From the NCBI GenBank assembly GCA_934203105.1, contig CAKPYQ010000003.1, forward strand, positions 1-64,000: a stretch of DNA of 64,000 nt, read 5' to 3'. How positions within the stretch are numbered: the stretch's first letter is position 1; every line of letters begins with the position of its first letter. Under the pieces are notes generated by a model, which was not told where the DNA came from, searched no databases, and saw only the letters and a program-made list of their open reading frames with translations. The translations under genes were made by a program, and so were the position numbers. Positions 32,490-41,078 of the stretch are shown in pieces. Source of the stretch: an uncultured Alphaproteobacteria bacterium (lineage in GTDB: Bacteria; Pseudomonadota; Alphaproteobacteria; CAAHEQ01; UBA3637).

Positions 32490-34086
32490 GGCGATTGTCA
32501 ACGGTTTAATTCACGGTAATTTGGATATCAGCAGCGAATACCGCCAATCGGCGCGTTTGTTCATTGAGTACGGTAAGATTTTATCCGAACGTCTGCAAAA
32601 TCCGGCGTATGCGCGTAAAAGCTTATCGATTTCGGCGGCGTGGGATAATACCAAATTGCGCATTAAAATCCGTGATGAAGGAGCGGGCTATGTCATTCGC
32701 GATAACTTTGCCAATCGTTCTTTGTCGGCTGTGCGCAATAAAACCGGCCGCGGTTTGTTATTCATTGCGGGCATAGCGGATTCTTGTACCATTGACGATT
32801 TCGGTCGTGAAATGAATTTAACCTTTGGATTAAAAGAGGATTATACACAGGCCGAAAACACCTATATAGAAAAAGAAAATCCGCCCGAAGAAACCGAAAA
32901 ACCATCGATTTATACGCGTCCGTCCGTGGCGGATTGCCGCGTTTTGATTATCGAAGATAACTTATCCAATCAAACGATGCTTTACAGATTGTTGAATGTG
33001 ATCGGTATTACAATGGTTGAATGTGCGACGGACGGCATTGACGGATTGAAAAAAGTTGATGCTTTCAAACCGGACTTGATCATTTTGGATATTACGATGC
33101 CGCGTATGAATGGTTATGAGGTGTTGCATAATTTAAAATCCTCTCCGGCGACGCAAGATATTCCGGTGTTGATTGAAACGGCCAGCGATACTCGCGAAGC
33201 GCGAGATAAGACTTTCCGAACCGGTGCAACGGACTTTATTACAAAGCCGATTAACCCGTTGGAATTTTTCTCTCGAATTAAAGTTCACCTTGAAAATCGT
33301 ATGCTGATTAAGCATTTGGAAAAACAGTTAAATCAATTAAATGAAGAGCTCAATTCGGCGCAACGTATGCAACGGACTTTGTTGCCATCGGATATGATGT
33401 TGCAAAACATCGCGATGAAATACGGCGTTCATTTTGCGCATCACTTTGAACCGTCTTCGCGATTGGGGGGCGATTTTTGGGAAGTCATTCCTTTGTCAGA
33501 TTCAAAATTGGCGGTTTACATTTGCGATTTTTCCGGTCACGGAGTGTCGGCGGCACTCAATACATTCCGTTTGCATGCTTTGATTACGCAAATGGATAAT
33601 ATCAGCATCGAGATTCCGGCCTCGGCAATGACGATGATGAATACGCAATTATTGCATTTGTTACCGCGCGGACAATTTGCGACGTTCTTTTTGGCGGTGA
33701 TAGATTTAGCGCGCGATCGTATGGTTTATTCGGCCGCCGGTGTTCCAAAACCGTTTTTAATTTTTGATAACCAAATTCAATTGATTAACGCTGACGGTAT
33801 GCCGCTTGGGATCAGCAAACAAGCTCAATATCATAACTATCAAATTGCGTTCCCCAAAGGCGCAAAGTTAATGCTTTATTCGGACGCGTTGACGGAATCG
33901 CCGAACAAAGACGGTGAACGTTTGGGAGAGGAAGGCTTTTCAAACTTGGTAAAGCCCTTTGTTTTAGAAGACAGTTTAACGCCGAATACGGTTGTCGAAT
34001 CGGTCATGAAACGCTTTTTTGATTTTGCACCAAAGCCGCCACCTGACGATGTGACGGTTGTTTACTTGCAACGAAAGGACGGATAA
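32443..34086 (+). CDS. 3' piece of a HATPase-REC-SpoIIE-type phosphatase protein
   Basis: A 547-codon frame read from TTG 32443; no clear ribosome site precedes it and its domain begins upstream in another frame. Domain order: RsbW-like HATPase (N-box EAIVNGLIHGN at 16-26, G1 DEGAGY at 78-83), a response-regulator domain (Asp171/Asp172 in IIEDN, phosphoacceptor Asp216 in ILDITMP, Lys268), a coiled coil (283-310), and a PP2C/SpoIIE phosphatase (GGDFWEV, CDFSGHG at 361-367, LYSDALTES). Together this is the HATPase-REC-SpoIIE layout of stress partner-switching regulators, with kinase and phosphatase on one chain. The 5' piece overlaps it by 47 bases. Whether the break is a real mutation, a programmed shift or a sequencing error cannot be told. 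Confidence 0.7.
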   Translation: MHLTSDRSAIHLALHEAIVNGLIHGNLDISSEYRQSARLFIEYGKILSERLQNPAYARKSLSISAAWDNTKLRIKIRDEGAGYVIRDNFANRSLSAVRNKTGRGLLFIAGIADSCTIDDFGREMNLTFGLKEDYTQAENTYIEKENPPEETEKPSIYTRPSVADCRVLIIEDNLSNQTMLYRLLNVIGITMVECATDGIDGLKKVDAFKPDLIILDITMPRMNGYEVLHNLKSSPATQDIPVLIETASDTREARDKTFRTGATDFITKPINPLEFFSRIKVHLENRMLIKHLEKQLNQLNEELNSAQRMQRTLLPSDMMLQNIAMKYGVHFAHHFEPSSRLGGDFWEVIPLSDSKLAVYICDFSGHGVSAALNTFRLHALITQMDNISIEIPASAMTMMNTQLLHLLPRGQFATFFLAVIDLARDRMVYSAAGVPKPFLIFDNQIQLINADGMPLGISKQAQYHNYQIAFPKGAKLMLYSDALTESPNKDGERLGEEGFSNLVKPFVLEDSLTPNTVVESVMKRFFDFAPKPPPDDVTVVYLQRKDG

Positions 34087-34087
34087 A

Positions 34088-34792
34088 ATGATTCGTCTGT
34101 TTACTCAAAGCGAATTAAATGAAAATGTGCCGGTGATTTTGACGGATAACCAACACCATTATTTGGCGCATGTGATGCGTTGCCGTACGGGTGACGATAT
34201 TTTGTTGTTCAACGGTAAAGACGGCGAATGGAGCGGACAAATTACGGATATATCCAAAAAACAAACGCAGGTTTTGGTCAAAGAAAATACGCGTCTTCAA
34301 TCGCAAGAGGCTTTATCCGATGTATGGTTATGTTTTGCCGCAATCAAAAAAGACAATATGGATTTTGTGATACAAAAAGCAACGGAACTGGGCGTTTCGC
34401 TATTGCAACCGGTATTGACGCATCGGACGGTTGTCAGTCACATCAATACGGAAAAAATGCGTATGCAGGCCGTGGAAGCTGCTGAACAATCGGAACGGCT
34501 TTCTGTTCCTTTGATCAAAGAGCCGATCAGTTTGGATAAATTATTGGACAATTGGGACGATACGCGCACGCTGTATTATTTGGACGAGCGCGGTGCAGGA
34601 CAGGCGTTTAAAGCAAAAGAAAAAGTTGCGTATTTAGTGGGGCCGGAAGGGGGCTTTGACACGGCGGAATTTGAAAAAATGCGCTTGCTTAAATATGCCG
34701 AACCGTTGCATTTCGGTCGACGGATTTTACGGGCGGAAACGGCGGCTGTGACGGTTTTGTCCGTGGACGGTTTTTTGCGGGGGTGGAAGTGA
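34088..34792 (+). CDS. rsmE: 16S rRNA (uracil1498-N3)-methyltransferase
   Basis: RsmE of 234 residues, started at ATG 34088, since the upstream in-frame ATG lies in the regulator gene. A PUA-like N-terminus is followed by the SPOUT knot: KKDNMDFVIQKATELGVSLLQPV, the SAM site LVGPEGGFDTAEFE, and HFGRRILRAETAAV. It methylates U1498 of 16S rRNA. It starts one base after the regulator's stop. Confidence 0.92.
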   Translation: MIRLFTQSELNENVPVILTDNQHHYLAHVMRCRTGDDILLFNGKDGEWSGQITDISKKQTQVLVKENTRLQSQEALSDVWLCFAAIKKDNMDFVIQKATELGVSLLQPVLTHRTVVSHINTEKMRMQAVEAAEQSERLSVPLIKEPISLDKLLDNWDDTRTLYYLDERGAGQAFKAKEKVAYLVGPEGGFDTAEFEKMRLLKYAEPLHFGRRILRAETAAVTVLSVDGFLRGWK

Positions 34793-34859
34793 AAAAAACA
34801 GTTGCAAAACAAACAAAAATGGTTTACAAAGAAGAAAGGTAATAAAACAAGGTGACAAG

Positions 34860-35924
34860 ATGATAAAAAATAAAATGTTTATGGCTGTGTGTGCGGGGGC
34901 TTTTGCCGCGACATTTGGCGGTGCAGCTTTGGCGGCGGATCAACCGTTGATCGTACGCAATGACGCCGTCGTTGTTTGCCGCTCTAAACAATGCAAAAGC
35001 GCGCGCAATATGATGACACAAGAATTCCTTTTTAACAAATTGGGATCGTTACTGAAAAATAATGTAAACCGTAAAGTGTTGTTTTGTGATGCGGATAAAG
35101 ATGTACGCGTTTGCTTAAACGACGGTATCAATTTTTATGCGACTGTGGGCGTGACGGACGCTGTTGTGCATATCCCGTCGGCGTTGGTTGTGGACGCCAA
35201 AGCCGTTACCGGTGATATGACGCAAAAGTTTGTTTTGGATTACAATATGGAATTAGGGGATACGTTCCCGTCTTGCCAAGCATCTTTAAATCAAATGCGC
35301 GTTTTGTCGGCGGATAAAATCAGCATTGAAACGCCGGGCTTTGAATGCCGCTTTACCGAAAACGGTATGACGGTGGTCAATGCGTCGTACGAGGTGGACT
35401 ATATCGATTTTGATTACGGTATTTTGGGTGCGCATTATACTGTGGCTGTTGGACAAGTGTCGCGCGGCGGACAAAGCGGGTATGCTTTGTTGCGTTTTGA
35501 AAATTCGGCAAATGCGAATAACGAAGTTATGGAAAACTGCGGTTGCGTTGATGGACAAAATCCGCCTTGCCAATGCGGTAAACCTGATGTTGTGGTACAA
35601 GAAAAAGTCGTGACGCAATATGAGGTGGCTCCGATTGAAGTTTTTGTGAAAACAAAAGCGCCGGTTGCCGCCGGACAAGTTCAAAACGTCCGTATTAACG
35701 GTGTTGATGTGCCAAATGTGCCGGTTGTTTCTGATCCGGCGGGGCAAATGGGATATGCCGGAAAACCGGTTGCGGCCGGTGCTGTTCCTGCGAAAGCAAA
35801 TGCCAATACGTCCTCCGGTGTAACAACCACGCAAATTTTACGTCCCGGTGTGCCGGTGATTGTTGATGTGGAAGAAGAAGTTGCTCCGGGTCAAGTGCGT
35901 GCGGCTTCGAATTGGGATAAATAG
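34860..35924 (+). CDS. Secreted protein of unknown function
   Basis: A 354-residue exported protein. The signal peptide is residues 1-25 (cleavage after ALAA). The mature part has six to ten Cys in CRSKQC, FCDADKDVRVC, FPSC, ECR and CGCVDG...CQCG, suggesting disulfides, and repeated KTKAPV / PVVSDP stretches near the C-terminus. No domain recognised; it is likely periplasmic or surface associated. It has its own GGTGACAAG ribosome site and is followed by a terminator. Confidence 0.7.
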   Translation: MIKNKMFMAVCAGAFAATFGGAALAADQPLIVRNDAVVVCRSKQCKSARNMMTQEFLFNKLGSLLKNNVNRKVLFCDADKDVRVCLNDGINFYATVGVTDAVVHIPSALVVDAKAVTGDMTQKFVLDYNMELGDTFPSCQASLNQMRVLSADKISIETPGFECRFTENGMTVVNASYEVDYIDFDYGILGAHYTVAVGQVSRGGQSGYALLRFENSANANNEVMENCGCVDGQNPPCQCGKPDVVVQEKVVTQYEVAPIEVFVKTKAPVAAGQVQNVRINGVDVPNVPVVSDPAGQMGYAGKPVAAGAVPAKANANTSSGVTTTQILRPGVPVIVDVEEEVAPGQVRAASNWDK

Positions 35925-35940
35925 TTTTTTTAAAGGTTTT

Positions 35941-35982
35941 CTGCCCCTCTTTTTTTTAAAGCGGGGGCAGAGTTTATTTTTT
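35941..35982 (+). terminator. Rho-independent terminator of the secreted-protein gene
   Basis: CTGCCCC (35941-35947) and GGGGCAG (35964-35970) pair with a T-rich run after, close to the preceding stop. Confidence 0.7.
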
Positions 35983-35998
35983 TTAAAGGTGTGAGCAA

Positions 35999-37255
35999 AT
36001 GGTTGAAGTTACAAAGTTAGATTCGGGGATCAGAGTTGTCACGGACACAATGCACGAAGTTGAAACAGTATCTTTGGGTTTTTGGGTATCTGTTGGTGCG
36101 CGCTTTGAGCAAGAGAATATAAACGGGATTTCTCATTTGCTCGAACATATGGCGTTTAAAGGAACGGCCACGCGTTCGGCTTTGCAAATCGCCGAGCAAA
36201 TCGAAGATGTGGGCGGTATTATTAACGCTTACACGTCACGTGATGTGACGGCTTATTATGTCAAAGTGTTAAAGCAAGATGTACCTTTGGCATTGTCTAT
36301 TTTGGCCGATATTTTCCAAAACTCCACGATGGTCGAAGAAGAATTAGAGCGCGAAAAAGGCGTTGTTATTCAAGAAATCGGACAAACTTATGATGCGCCG
36401 GACGATGCGGTTTTTGAATATTATCAACAAACGGCGTATCCGAACCAACCTTTTGGGCGTTCGATTTTGGGAACGGCGGACAAAGTGCGTGCAATCAGCC
36501 GTGAAACATTGCTGTCATATATGCATAATGAATACACCGCGCCGCGCGTTGTGGTATCTGCGGCCGGAAATATCAGCCATGATTATTTGGTCAAAGAAGT
36601 TGAACGTTTATTGGTTTCTTTAAAGCCAAGCGGCGGGCGAATTATGCAACCGGCACGCTATGAAGGCGGCGAATATCGCGAAGAAAAGAAAATCGAGCAA
36701 GTTAATTTGCTTTTGGGATTTAAAGGTGTGCCTTATGCGCACCCTCTGTATTACGCGCAAAGCATTTTAGCAACGGTTTTAGGTGGCGGTATGTCTTCCC
36801 GTTTATTCCAAGAAATCCGTGAAAAACGCGGATTGGTTTATGCCATTTACGCTTTTGCGTCATCATATCAGGATAATGGGCAGTTTGGTGTTTTTGCCGG
36901 CACGGGTGAAAAGCAGGTGGCCGAATTATTGCCGGTTGTTTGCGATGAATTATTAAAGGTGAATTCGTCTTTAAGAGCGGAAGAAATCGAACGCGCCAAA
37001 GCTCAATTGCGTGCGCATGTGTTGATGAAAAGCGAAAGCACGTCGGCCAGAGCGGAAAGCAATGCTCGACAATTAGAAACATACGGTCGTGTATTGGAAA
37101 CGCAAGAAATCATTGATCACATCAATTCGGTTGATGAAAATGCGTTAAAACAAGTGGCGGACTTATTATTTGCCGGAAAACCGACATTGGCTGCTTTGGG
37201 CCCGATTAAGCATGTGATGAGCTATGAAAAATTATGCAACGCATTAAAACGTTAA
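35999..37255 (+). CDS. M16 family zinc metallopeptidase
   Basis: A 418-residue pitrilysin-type peptidase of the processing-peptidase subgroup. The inverted zinc motif is HLLEH in GISHLLEHMAFKGT at about residues 43-56, with the second Glu in EELEREKGVVIQEI. The C-terminal M16 half has LGGGMSSRLFQEIREKRGLVYAI. Family members (e.g. YmxG, mitochondrial MPP) process or degrade peptides; the substrate here is unknown. ATG at 35999 follows GGTGTGAGC. Confidence 0.9.
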   Translation: MVEVTKLDSGIRVVTDTMHEVETVSLGFWVSVGARFEQENINGISHLLEHMAFKGTATRSALQIAEQIEDVGGIINAYTSRDVTAYYVKVLKQDVPLALSILADIFQNSTMVEEELEREKGVVIQEIGQTYDAPDDAVFEYYQQTAYPNQPFGRSILGTADKVRAISRETLLSYMHNEYTAPRVVVSAAGNISHDYLVKEVERLLVSLKPSGGRIMQPARYEGGEYREEKKIEQVNLLLGFKGVPYAHPLYYAQSILATVLGGGMSSRLFQEIREKRGLVYAIYAFASSYQDNGQFGVFAGTGEKQVAELLPVVCDELLKVNSSLRAEEIERAKAQLRAHVLMKSESTSARAESNARQLETYGRVLETQEIIDHINSVDENALKQVADLLFAGKPTLAALGPIKHVMSYEKLCNALKR

Positions 37256-37263
37256 TTAAACTT

Positions 37264-37608
37264 TCAGCGCTTTGAATTCATTTTGTGAATCAGTTGAGTG
37301 ATCAGTTTAATGACTTCATCATTTGCTTTTTCCAGCTCCTCAAATAACTGCAAGCGATCCGCAGAAAGTTTGGATAAGTCCAATTCCGGCCTTTCTTTTA
37401 AAAGACTGGATACTTCTACGTCAAAAGCTTTGGCGATATTTTCTAATGTTTTTAATTTTGTCGAGGCAGAGCCGTTTTCCAGATGACAAATCATTTCGGT
37501 CGTTTTATCTATTTTTTCGGCCAATTCAGCCTGAGTCCAACCTTTTTCCTTGCGCAACTGACGAACACGGGTTCCCAAGACGGTAGTCGTTTTTGGTGTG
37601 ATTTTCAT
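37264..37608 (-). CDS. XRE-family transcriptional regulator
   Basis: A 114-residue DNA-binding protein: an HTH_3 domain at residues 9-65 (RVRQLRKEKGWTQAELAEKIDKTTEMICHLENG) and a helical, charged C-terminal part, possibly for dimerisation. It lies between the M16 peptidase and oadGAB in the opposite direction, so it might control either; its targets are unknown. Confidence 0.82.
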   Translation of the reverse strand: MKITPKTTTVLGTRVRQLRKEKGWTQAELAEKIDKTTEMICHLENGSASTKLKTLENIAKAFDVEVSSLLKERPELDLSKLSADRLQLFEELEKANDEVIKLITQLIHKMNSKR

Positions 37609-37795
37609 AATATGTGTCCTTCACACTAGATTTTAACTTAAACTTAAAAAAATAGAATGGACGTGAAGTTCAAATTTTCCAGTTATTTTGAAAACTTTTT
37701 GAATTATTTATTCACATTTTAGGAAATAGAGCATATTTTTTTGCTAAAAAGATGAAAACAGATGTAAAAAGAATCGATATTTTTTTGCTTTTTAG

Positions 37796-37824
37796 TTGCA
37801 AGGTTTTTCGAAACGTGCTAAACA
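37796..37824 (+). promoter_or_regulatory. Possible promoter for oadGAB
   Basis: TTGCAA (37796-37801), 17-base spacer, TAAACA (37819-37824). The -10 is poor, and AT-rich sequence makes chance matches likely. Confidence 0.35.
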
Positions 37825-37865
37825 TAATGTATGAATGATAAAGGGGTTTATAAAAGAGGTTCAAA

Positions 37866-38045
37866 ATGCTGATCTATGGCGTGCTGATAACGGTTGTCGG
37901 AATGGGGGCAGTTTACGCTTTTTTATTTTTGCTGATGTGGACGGTGCAGTTGACGTCTTTTTTGGTTCAAAAAACCGATAAAAAGGCGGATTTAAACGAA
38001 GTTGCGGCCGCAATAGCAATTGCTTTGAAAAATGGGGAAAAATAA
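37866..38045 (+). CDS. oadG: Oxaloacetate decarboxylase gamma-type small subunit
   Basis: A 59-residue protein with one N-terminal membrane helix (residues 3-26, VLITVVGMGAVYAFLFLLMW) and a short charged tail (VQKTDKKADLNEVAAAIAIALKN). OadG proteins have this plan and tie the alpha and beta subunits together. Its stop overlaps the oadA start by one base (TAATG), which with the downstream beta gene makes the assignment firm. Confidence 0.8.
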   Translation: MLIYGVLITVVGMGAVYAFLFLLMWTVQLTSFLVQKTDKKADLNEVAAAIAIALKNGEK

Positions 38046-39862
38046 TGGCTTTTTCAAAAAAGAAGAAAATTCAACTTTTATGTACGGCGTTTCGTGACGG
38101 TTTCCAATCCGTTTACGGGTCACGGGTGTTACCCAAAGATTATATGCCGATTGTCAAAATGGCAAAAGATGCCGGCATTCGGCGTTTTGAATCGGGTGGC
38201 GGTGCGGCGTTTCAATCCGCTTTTTTCTATTTGAATGAAAATGCTTTTGATGTGATGGATACTTTCCGCGCGACGGTGGGCGATGATGCGTATTTGCAAA
38301 CTTTGGCGCGGGGTGTTAATGTGGTCGGATTGGATTCGCAAAGCTCCGACATTATCCGTCTTCACGCACAAATGTTTAAAAAGCACGGCGTGACGGCGAT
38401 TCGTAATTTTGACGCGTTGAATGATCCGGATAATTTGGCGTTCAGCGGGCAATGCATTGTCGACGCCGGCTTGGAACACCAAATCGCAATTGCGATGATG
38501 TCTTTGCCTCCGGGGTGCACAGGTGCTCATACACCGCAATTTTATGAAAAGACGTTAAAGAATATTTTAAAGGCCAAGATCCCTTTCCATTCTTTATGCT
38601 TTAAGGACGCCTCCGGAACCAGTGTACCGGCGGTTGTTTATGAAACAATTTCTCGGGCGCGCAAGTTGGTCGGCGATGATGTGCCGATCGAATTTCACTC
38701 TCATGAAACGGCCGGCGTCGGAACGGCGTGTTATTTGGCGGCGGTGGAAGCCGGTGCGGATATTGTTGATTTATCTATGGCGCCGGTGTCGGGTGGTACT
38801 TGCCAACCGGACATAGCGACAATGTGGCATGCTTTGCGTGAAACGGGCTTTGAATTGGACGTTGACGTTGATGCGATTATGAAGGTTGAAGACGCGTTTA
38901 AAGACGCGATGAAAGATTACTTTTTGCCGCCCGAAGCTGTGCGTGTAGAGCCGCGTATTCCTTGGAGCCCTATGCCCGGTGGCGCATTGACGTCGAACAC
39001 GCAAATGTTGCGGGACAACGGCATTATGGATAAGTACAGCGAAATTATCGAGGCGATGGAAGAAGTTGTTCGCAAAGGCGGTTTTGGTACATCGGTAACG
39101 CCGGTATCTCAATTTTATTTTCAACAAGCGTTTAATAACGTGATTATCGGTCCGTGGAAAAAGATTGCAGAAGGCTATGGCAAAATGGTTTTGGGTTATT
39201 TCGGCAAAACGCCGAAAGCACCGGATTCAGACGTTGTGCGTATTGCCTCTGAACAGTTGGGGTTGGAGCCGACAACGCGTTCGCCGCGCTTGCTGAACGA
39301 TGAAAATCCGAATAAAGGGATTAAGCCTGCGACGCAAAAATTGCAAGCAAATAATTTGCCTGTGACGGACGAAAATATCTTTATTGCGGCCACCTGTGGC
39401 GATAAAGGAATTGCATTCTTAAAAGGTGAGGGAAAAGTGTCCGTGCGTTATCAAACGCCGCAAGCTTGTCCGGCTTCGCAAGCCACCTCCGGCGTTCAGC
39501 ATATCCTTTTGAACGGTCAGGATTTTGAAGTGGAAGTCAACGCTCATCAAGCCGTCGTTAACGGCAAAGTTTATGCTTTTGAAGTTGCAACAAATCCGGC
39601 AAGTCAGACGCAGTCCGCATCAAGCGGGGCTTCCGGCAATAGCAGTGCAGATGAGGTCGTAACGGCGCCGATGGTTGGCACCGTGATAAAGCTGAATGTC
39701 AAAGCCGGTGATATGGTTAAAAAAGGGCAAGACTTGTTGATGTTGGAAGTAATGAAAATGGAAAATCCGATAAAGGCTTCCAAAGACGGGCAGGTAAAGG
39801 AAGTTTTGGTTGACAAAGGCGCACAAGTGGTGGCAGGTCAAAAGCTGGTTGTCTTGGGATAG
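38045..39862 (+). CDS. oadA: Oxaloacetate decarboxylase alpha subunit (biotin carrier)
   Basis: Carboxyltransferase plus biotin carrier, 605 residues. The N-terminal TIM barrel begins TAFRDGFQSVYGSRV (usual RDxxQS motif, with G for the common A/H), uses HSLCFKDASGTS with the catalytic Lys in KDASG, and FHSHETAGVGTA as metal site. A linker of Ala/Ser leads to the biotinyl domain with EVMKMEN, biotin Lys at about 571. It moves CO2 from oxaloacetate to biotin, and the beta subunit decarboxylates carboxybiotin while pumping Na+. Methylmalonyl-CoA decarboxylase is a related alternative, less likely by context and sequence. Confidence 0.93.
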   Translation: MAFSKKKKIQLLCTAFRDGFQSVYGSRVLPKDYMPIVKMAKDAGIRRFESGGGAAFQSAFFYLNENAFDVMDTFRATVGDDAYLQTLARGVNVVGLDSQSSDIIRLHAQMFKKHGVTAIRNFDALNDPDNLAFSGQCIVDAGLEHQIAIAMMSLPPGCTGAHTPQFYEKTLKNILKAKIPFHSLCFKDASGTSVPAVVYETISRARKLVGDDVPIEFHSHETAGVGTACYLAAVEAGADIVDLSMAPVSGGTCQPDIATMWHALRETGFELDVDVDAIMKVEDAFKDAMKDYFLPPEAVRVEPRIPWSPMPGGALTSNTQMLRDNGIMDKYSEIIEAMEEVVRKGGFGTSVTPVSQFYFQQAFNNVIIGPWKKIAEGYGKMVLGYFGKTPKAPDSDVVRIASEQLGLEPTTRSPRLLNDENPNKGIKPATQKLQANNLPVTDENIFIAATCGDKGIAFLKGEGKVSVRYQTPQACPASQATSGVQHILLNGQDFEVEVNAHQAVVNGKVYAFEVATNPASQTQSASSGASGNSSADEVVTAPMVGTVIKLNVKAGDMVKKGQDLLMLEVMKMENPIKASKDGQVKEVLVDKGAQVVAGQKLVVLG

Positions 39863-39872
39863 GGAGATAAAG

Positions 39873-41069
39873 ATGATTGAAAAGTTCATTTCTTTATGGC
39901 AACAAACGGGGCTTTACGGCTTTTTCGGAGATATGACGATGGCCGCAAATGGCTTTTTGCCAAACGGGATTGGGCAATTGGTGATGATTTTGATATGCCT
40001 GATTTTGCTTTATTTAGGTATTGCCAAAAAATTTGAACCGTTGTTGTTGGTACCGATTGCTTTTGGCGGGTTGTTGGCAAACATTCCTTTTGCGGGCTTG
40101 ACCGATCCGGGCGATGCCTCAACGCCGGCCGGTTTATTGAGTGTGCTTTATCAAATGGGGATCGCTAATACGTTGTTTCCGTTGTTGATTTTTATGGGTG
40201 TTGGCGCAATGACGGACTTTTCACCGGTGATCGCTAATCCGAAAACGTTTTTATTGGGTGCAGCGGCACAGTTCGGTATTTTTGGGACGTTGTTGGGTGC
40301 TTTGTGGTTGGGTGATATTTTCCCATTTGCGCAGTTTGATTTAAAAGAGGCGGCCTCGATCGGTATCATCGGGGGCGCAGACGGGCCGACTTCGATTTAT
40401 TTGACTACGCGTTTAGCGCCGCAGATGTTGGCTGCGGTTGCGGTGGCAGCTTATTCTTATATGGCGTTGGTGCCGATTATTCAACCGCCGATTATGCGGG
40501 CTTTGACGACACAAAAAGAACGCCAAATCAAAATGAAACAGTTGCGTGAAGTTTCTAAACGCGAACGGATTATTTTCCCTTTGGCGGTGCTGTTGCTGTG
40601 CGTGTTGTTTTTTCCGACCGCAACGCCGTTGATCGGGGCGCTGATGTTCGGCAACTTGCTACGTGAAAGCGGCGTGACAGATCGTTTAAGCGATACAATG
40701 CAAAATGCGTTAATTAACACCGTCACGGTATTTTTGGGCTTGGCCGTCGGTTCAAAGATGATTGCATCATCATTTTTGGTGCCAAAGACGCTGTTTATTT
40801 TGTTTTTGGGTATGATAGCATTTGGTTTAGGAACGGCTGCGGGCGTTTTGATGGCCAAGTTGATGAATGTGTTTTGTAAAGAAAAAATCAATCCGTTGAT
40901 CGGATCGGCGGGGGTTTCAGCAATTCCGATGGCTGCGCGTGTTTCCAATAAATTGGGGCAAGAAGCAGATCCGTCGAATTATTTATTAATGCACGCGATG
41001 GGGCCGAATGTTGCAGGATCTATCGGCTCGGCAGTTGCGGCGGGTATATTGTTAACTTTGTGTAGCTAG
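39873..41069 (+). CDS. oadB: Oxaloacetate decarboxylase beta subunit (Na+ pump)
   Basis: Integral membrane subunit of 398 residues, started at ATG 39873 behind GGGAG; the longer frame enters oadA. Nine or more hydrophobic segments are seen. The conserved IIGGADGPTSIY loop holds the Asp used in Na+ transport, and the C-terminal GSAGVSAIPMAARVSN is conserved. It couples decarboxylation of carboxybiotin to Na+ export. Together with oadG and oadA it forms a full pump. Confidence 0.94.
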   Translation: MIEKFISLWQQTGLYGFFGDMTMAANGFLPNGIGQLVMILICLILLYLGIAKKFEPLLLVPIAFGGLLANIPFAGLTDPGDASTPAGLLSVLYQMGIANTLFPLLIFMGVGAMTDFSPVIANPKTFLLGAAAQFGIFGTLLGALWLGDIFPFAQFDLKEAASIGIIGGADGPTSIYLTTRLAPQMLAAVAVAAYSYMALVPIIQPPIMRALTTQKERQIKMKQLREVSKRERIIFPLAVLLLCVLFFPTATPLIGALMFGNLLRESGVTDRLSDTMQNALINTVTVFLGLAVGSKMIASSFLVPKTLFILFLGMIAFGLGTAAGVLMAKLMNVFCKEKINPLIGSAGVSAIPMAARVSNKLGQEADPSNYLLMHAMGPNVAGSIGSAVAAGILLTLCS

Positions 41070-41078
41070 GATAAAAAG

